NCBI GenBank assembly: GCA_050948785.1
Contig: JBMNEM010000008.1
Coordinates: forward strand, 1 to 64,000
Length of the DNA stretch: 64,000 bases
DNA from: JAAZMI01 sp050948785
Lineage (GTDB): Bacteria; Bacillota; Dethiobacteria; DTU022; UBA8154
Direction: 5' to 3'
Positions 63,291-64,000 of the stretch are shown one piece after another. Positions within the stretch are counted from its first letter, which is position 1. Each line of letters begins with the position of its first letter. Both the position numbers and the translations under genes were made by a program. A model generated the notes under the pieces. The model had not been told where the DNA came from, made no database searches, and worked only from the letters and a program-made list of their open reading frames with translations.

Positions 63291-64000
63291 GTGATTACTT
63301 CTCCTTTACTAGAGAAAACCCGCCGTATTAATAAAATTCTCCAAAAAACGGCAGGGCAAAGAGTTGATTTTACTGAGGTATCGGAGGTTTTAAAGAACGT
63401 CATTCATGCCAATGTTTACATTGCTGACCGCGAGGGCAAGATTTTGGGATATGCTCTGGTTGATGAGTTTGAATGTGATATTATGGTTAGCCAGGTGCTC
63501 AAAAAATCTGAATTTCCCGAGCGCTACAATGATTTTCTGCTGCGTGATGACGAAACGAGGGTTAAACTTAAAACAAAAAAGAAATGTCTGTGCTTTCGTC
63601 GAGGAAGAAAACTGTCTTTTTACAAACAAGTTAACCACTGTTTGTCCCGATTATGGGTGGAGGCAAGAGACTGGGCTCGCTACTGTTGGGCCCGTTTTGC
63701 AGAAGCTCTGGAAGCAGAAGACCTGATTCTGGCCGAAATTGGTGCTACCGTTGTTGGTATGGAAATCTTGCGGTCCAGGGCCGAAAAAAATTGAAGAAGA
63801 GGCTAGAAATAAAGCAGTTGTCCAGCTGGCTATTGGCACGCATTCCTATTCTGAACTGGAAGCGGTGGAGCATATTTTTGAAGAACTGGATGGCGAAGAA
63901 GGTCTCCTTGTTGCCAAGTAAAATTGCCGATCAACTGGGGTATCACAAGATCTGTAATTGTGAATGCCCTGCGCAATATTCGAAAGCGCTGGAGTGATCG
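63291..64000 (+). pseudogene. codY: CodY, GTP-sensing transcriptional repressor, frameshifted and cut by window end
   Basis: CodY represses stationary-phase and amino acid genes when GTP and branched-chain amino acids are plentiful. Seen: LLEKTRRINKILQKTAGQ at the start, the GAF-like domain (YIADREGKILGYAL), RFAEALEAEDLILAEIGATVVGMEI, and the winged helix about 63900-64000 (KIADQLGITRSVIVNALR after repair). Indels occur near 63560-63680, in the A-run at 63784-63790 (extra A) and near 63916. The 3' end is outside the window. Confidence 0.88.

Noticed and set aside
58280..64000. true pseudogene decay of topA, xerC, hslVU and codY
   Set aside because: All catalytic motifs survive, indels are mostly single bases at homopolymers, and the breakpoint is sudden; sequencing error explains it better.

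Overview
This 64 kb window looks like chromosomal core sequence of an anaerobic, endospore-forming member of the Clostridia, most like the Peptococcaceae/Desulfotomaculum group. The assignment rests on gene content and order: spoVS and Coat F type genes (sporulation), codY, a CIRCE-controlled groESL, the order rpsP-khpA-rimM-trmD-rplS-lepB-rbgA-rnhB-yraN-comM, the order dprA-topA-xerC-hslVU-codY, and molybdopterin and corrinoid genes. No rRNA, tRNA, CRISPR array, prophage or transposase was seen. Almost every gene is on the + strand; the exceptions are a comFB/GNAT pair (19.1-19.9 kb) and a spore coat pair (46.2-46.7 kb).

Layout. 0-4.9 kb: molybdenum cofactor genes (moeA, a moeA fused to a periplasmic-binding-protein-like domain, mogA) and cobO. 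5-7.3 kb: groES-groEL behind a perfect CIRCE operator. 7.5-15.8 kb: purine synthesis (guaA, purE, purF, purM, purN, purH, purD). The GuaA glutaminase domain has lost its nucleophilic cysteine. 16.1-18.1 kb: ligA. 18.4-23.5 kb: a looser accessory stretch (lipoprotein, ComFB, GNAT, stand-alone LigD phosphoesterase domain, macrodomain protein, thioesterase, EamA transporter, NusG domain II protein, UPF0180 protein). 23.7-30.6 kb: yceD-rpmF-plsX-fabH-fabD-fabG-acpP-fabF-rnc, joining ribosome synthesis to fatty acid synthesis. 30.6-43.4 kb: spoVS, smc, ftsY, ffh, then the ribosome maturation and secretion block through comM. 43.5-56.2 kb: genes lying between comM and dprA, which are neighbours in many Firmicutes: an acyl-CoA ligase, a TIGR00725 protein carrying repeats, spore coat genes, citramalate synthase, a MetE-core-like protein, three tandem M42 peptidases, and a pantothenate operon that begins with a DUF2520 dehydrogenase (probably ketopantoate reductase). 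56.8-64 kb: dprA, topA, xerC, hslV, hslU, codY.

Two features stand out. First, a family of about 31-bp palindromic repeats lies at 45.8-46.1 kb. Two copies sit inside the TIGR00725 gene, in a 117-bp in-frame insertion bounded by 17-bp direct repeats, so a repeat element has been turned into protein sequence. Second, from about 58.28 kb to the end every gene is broken by many single-base indels, often in homopolymers, while the preceding 58 kb is intact. This most likely marks low-quality sequence at a contig end, although the five genes are annotated as broken because that is how the sequence reads.
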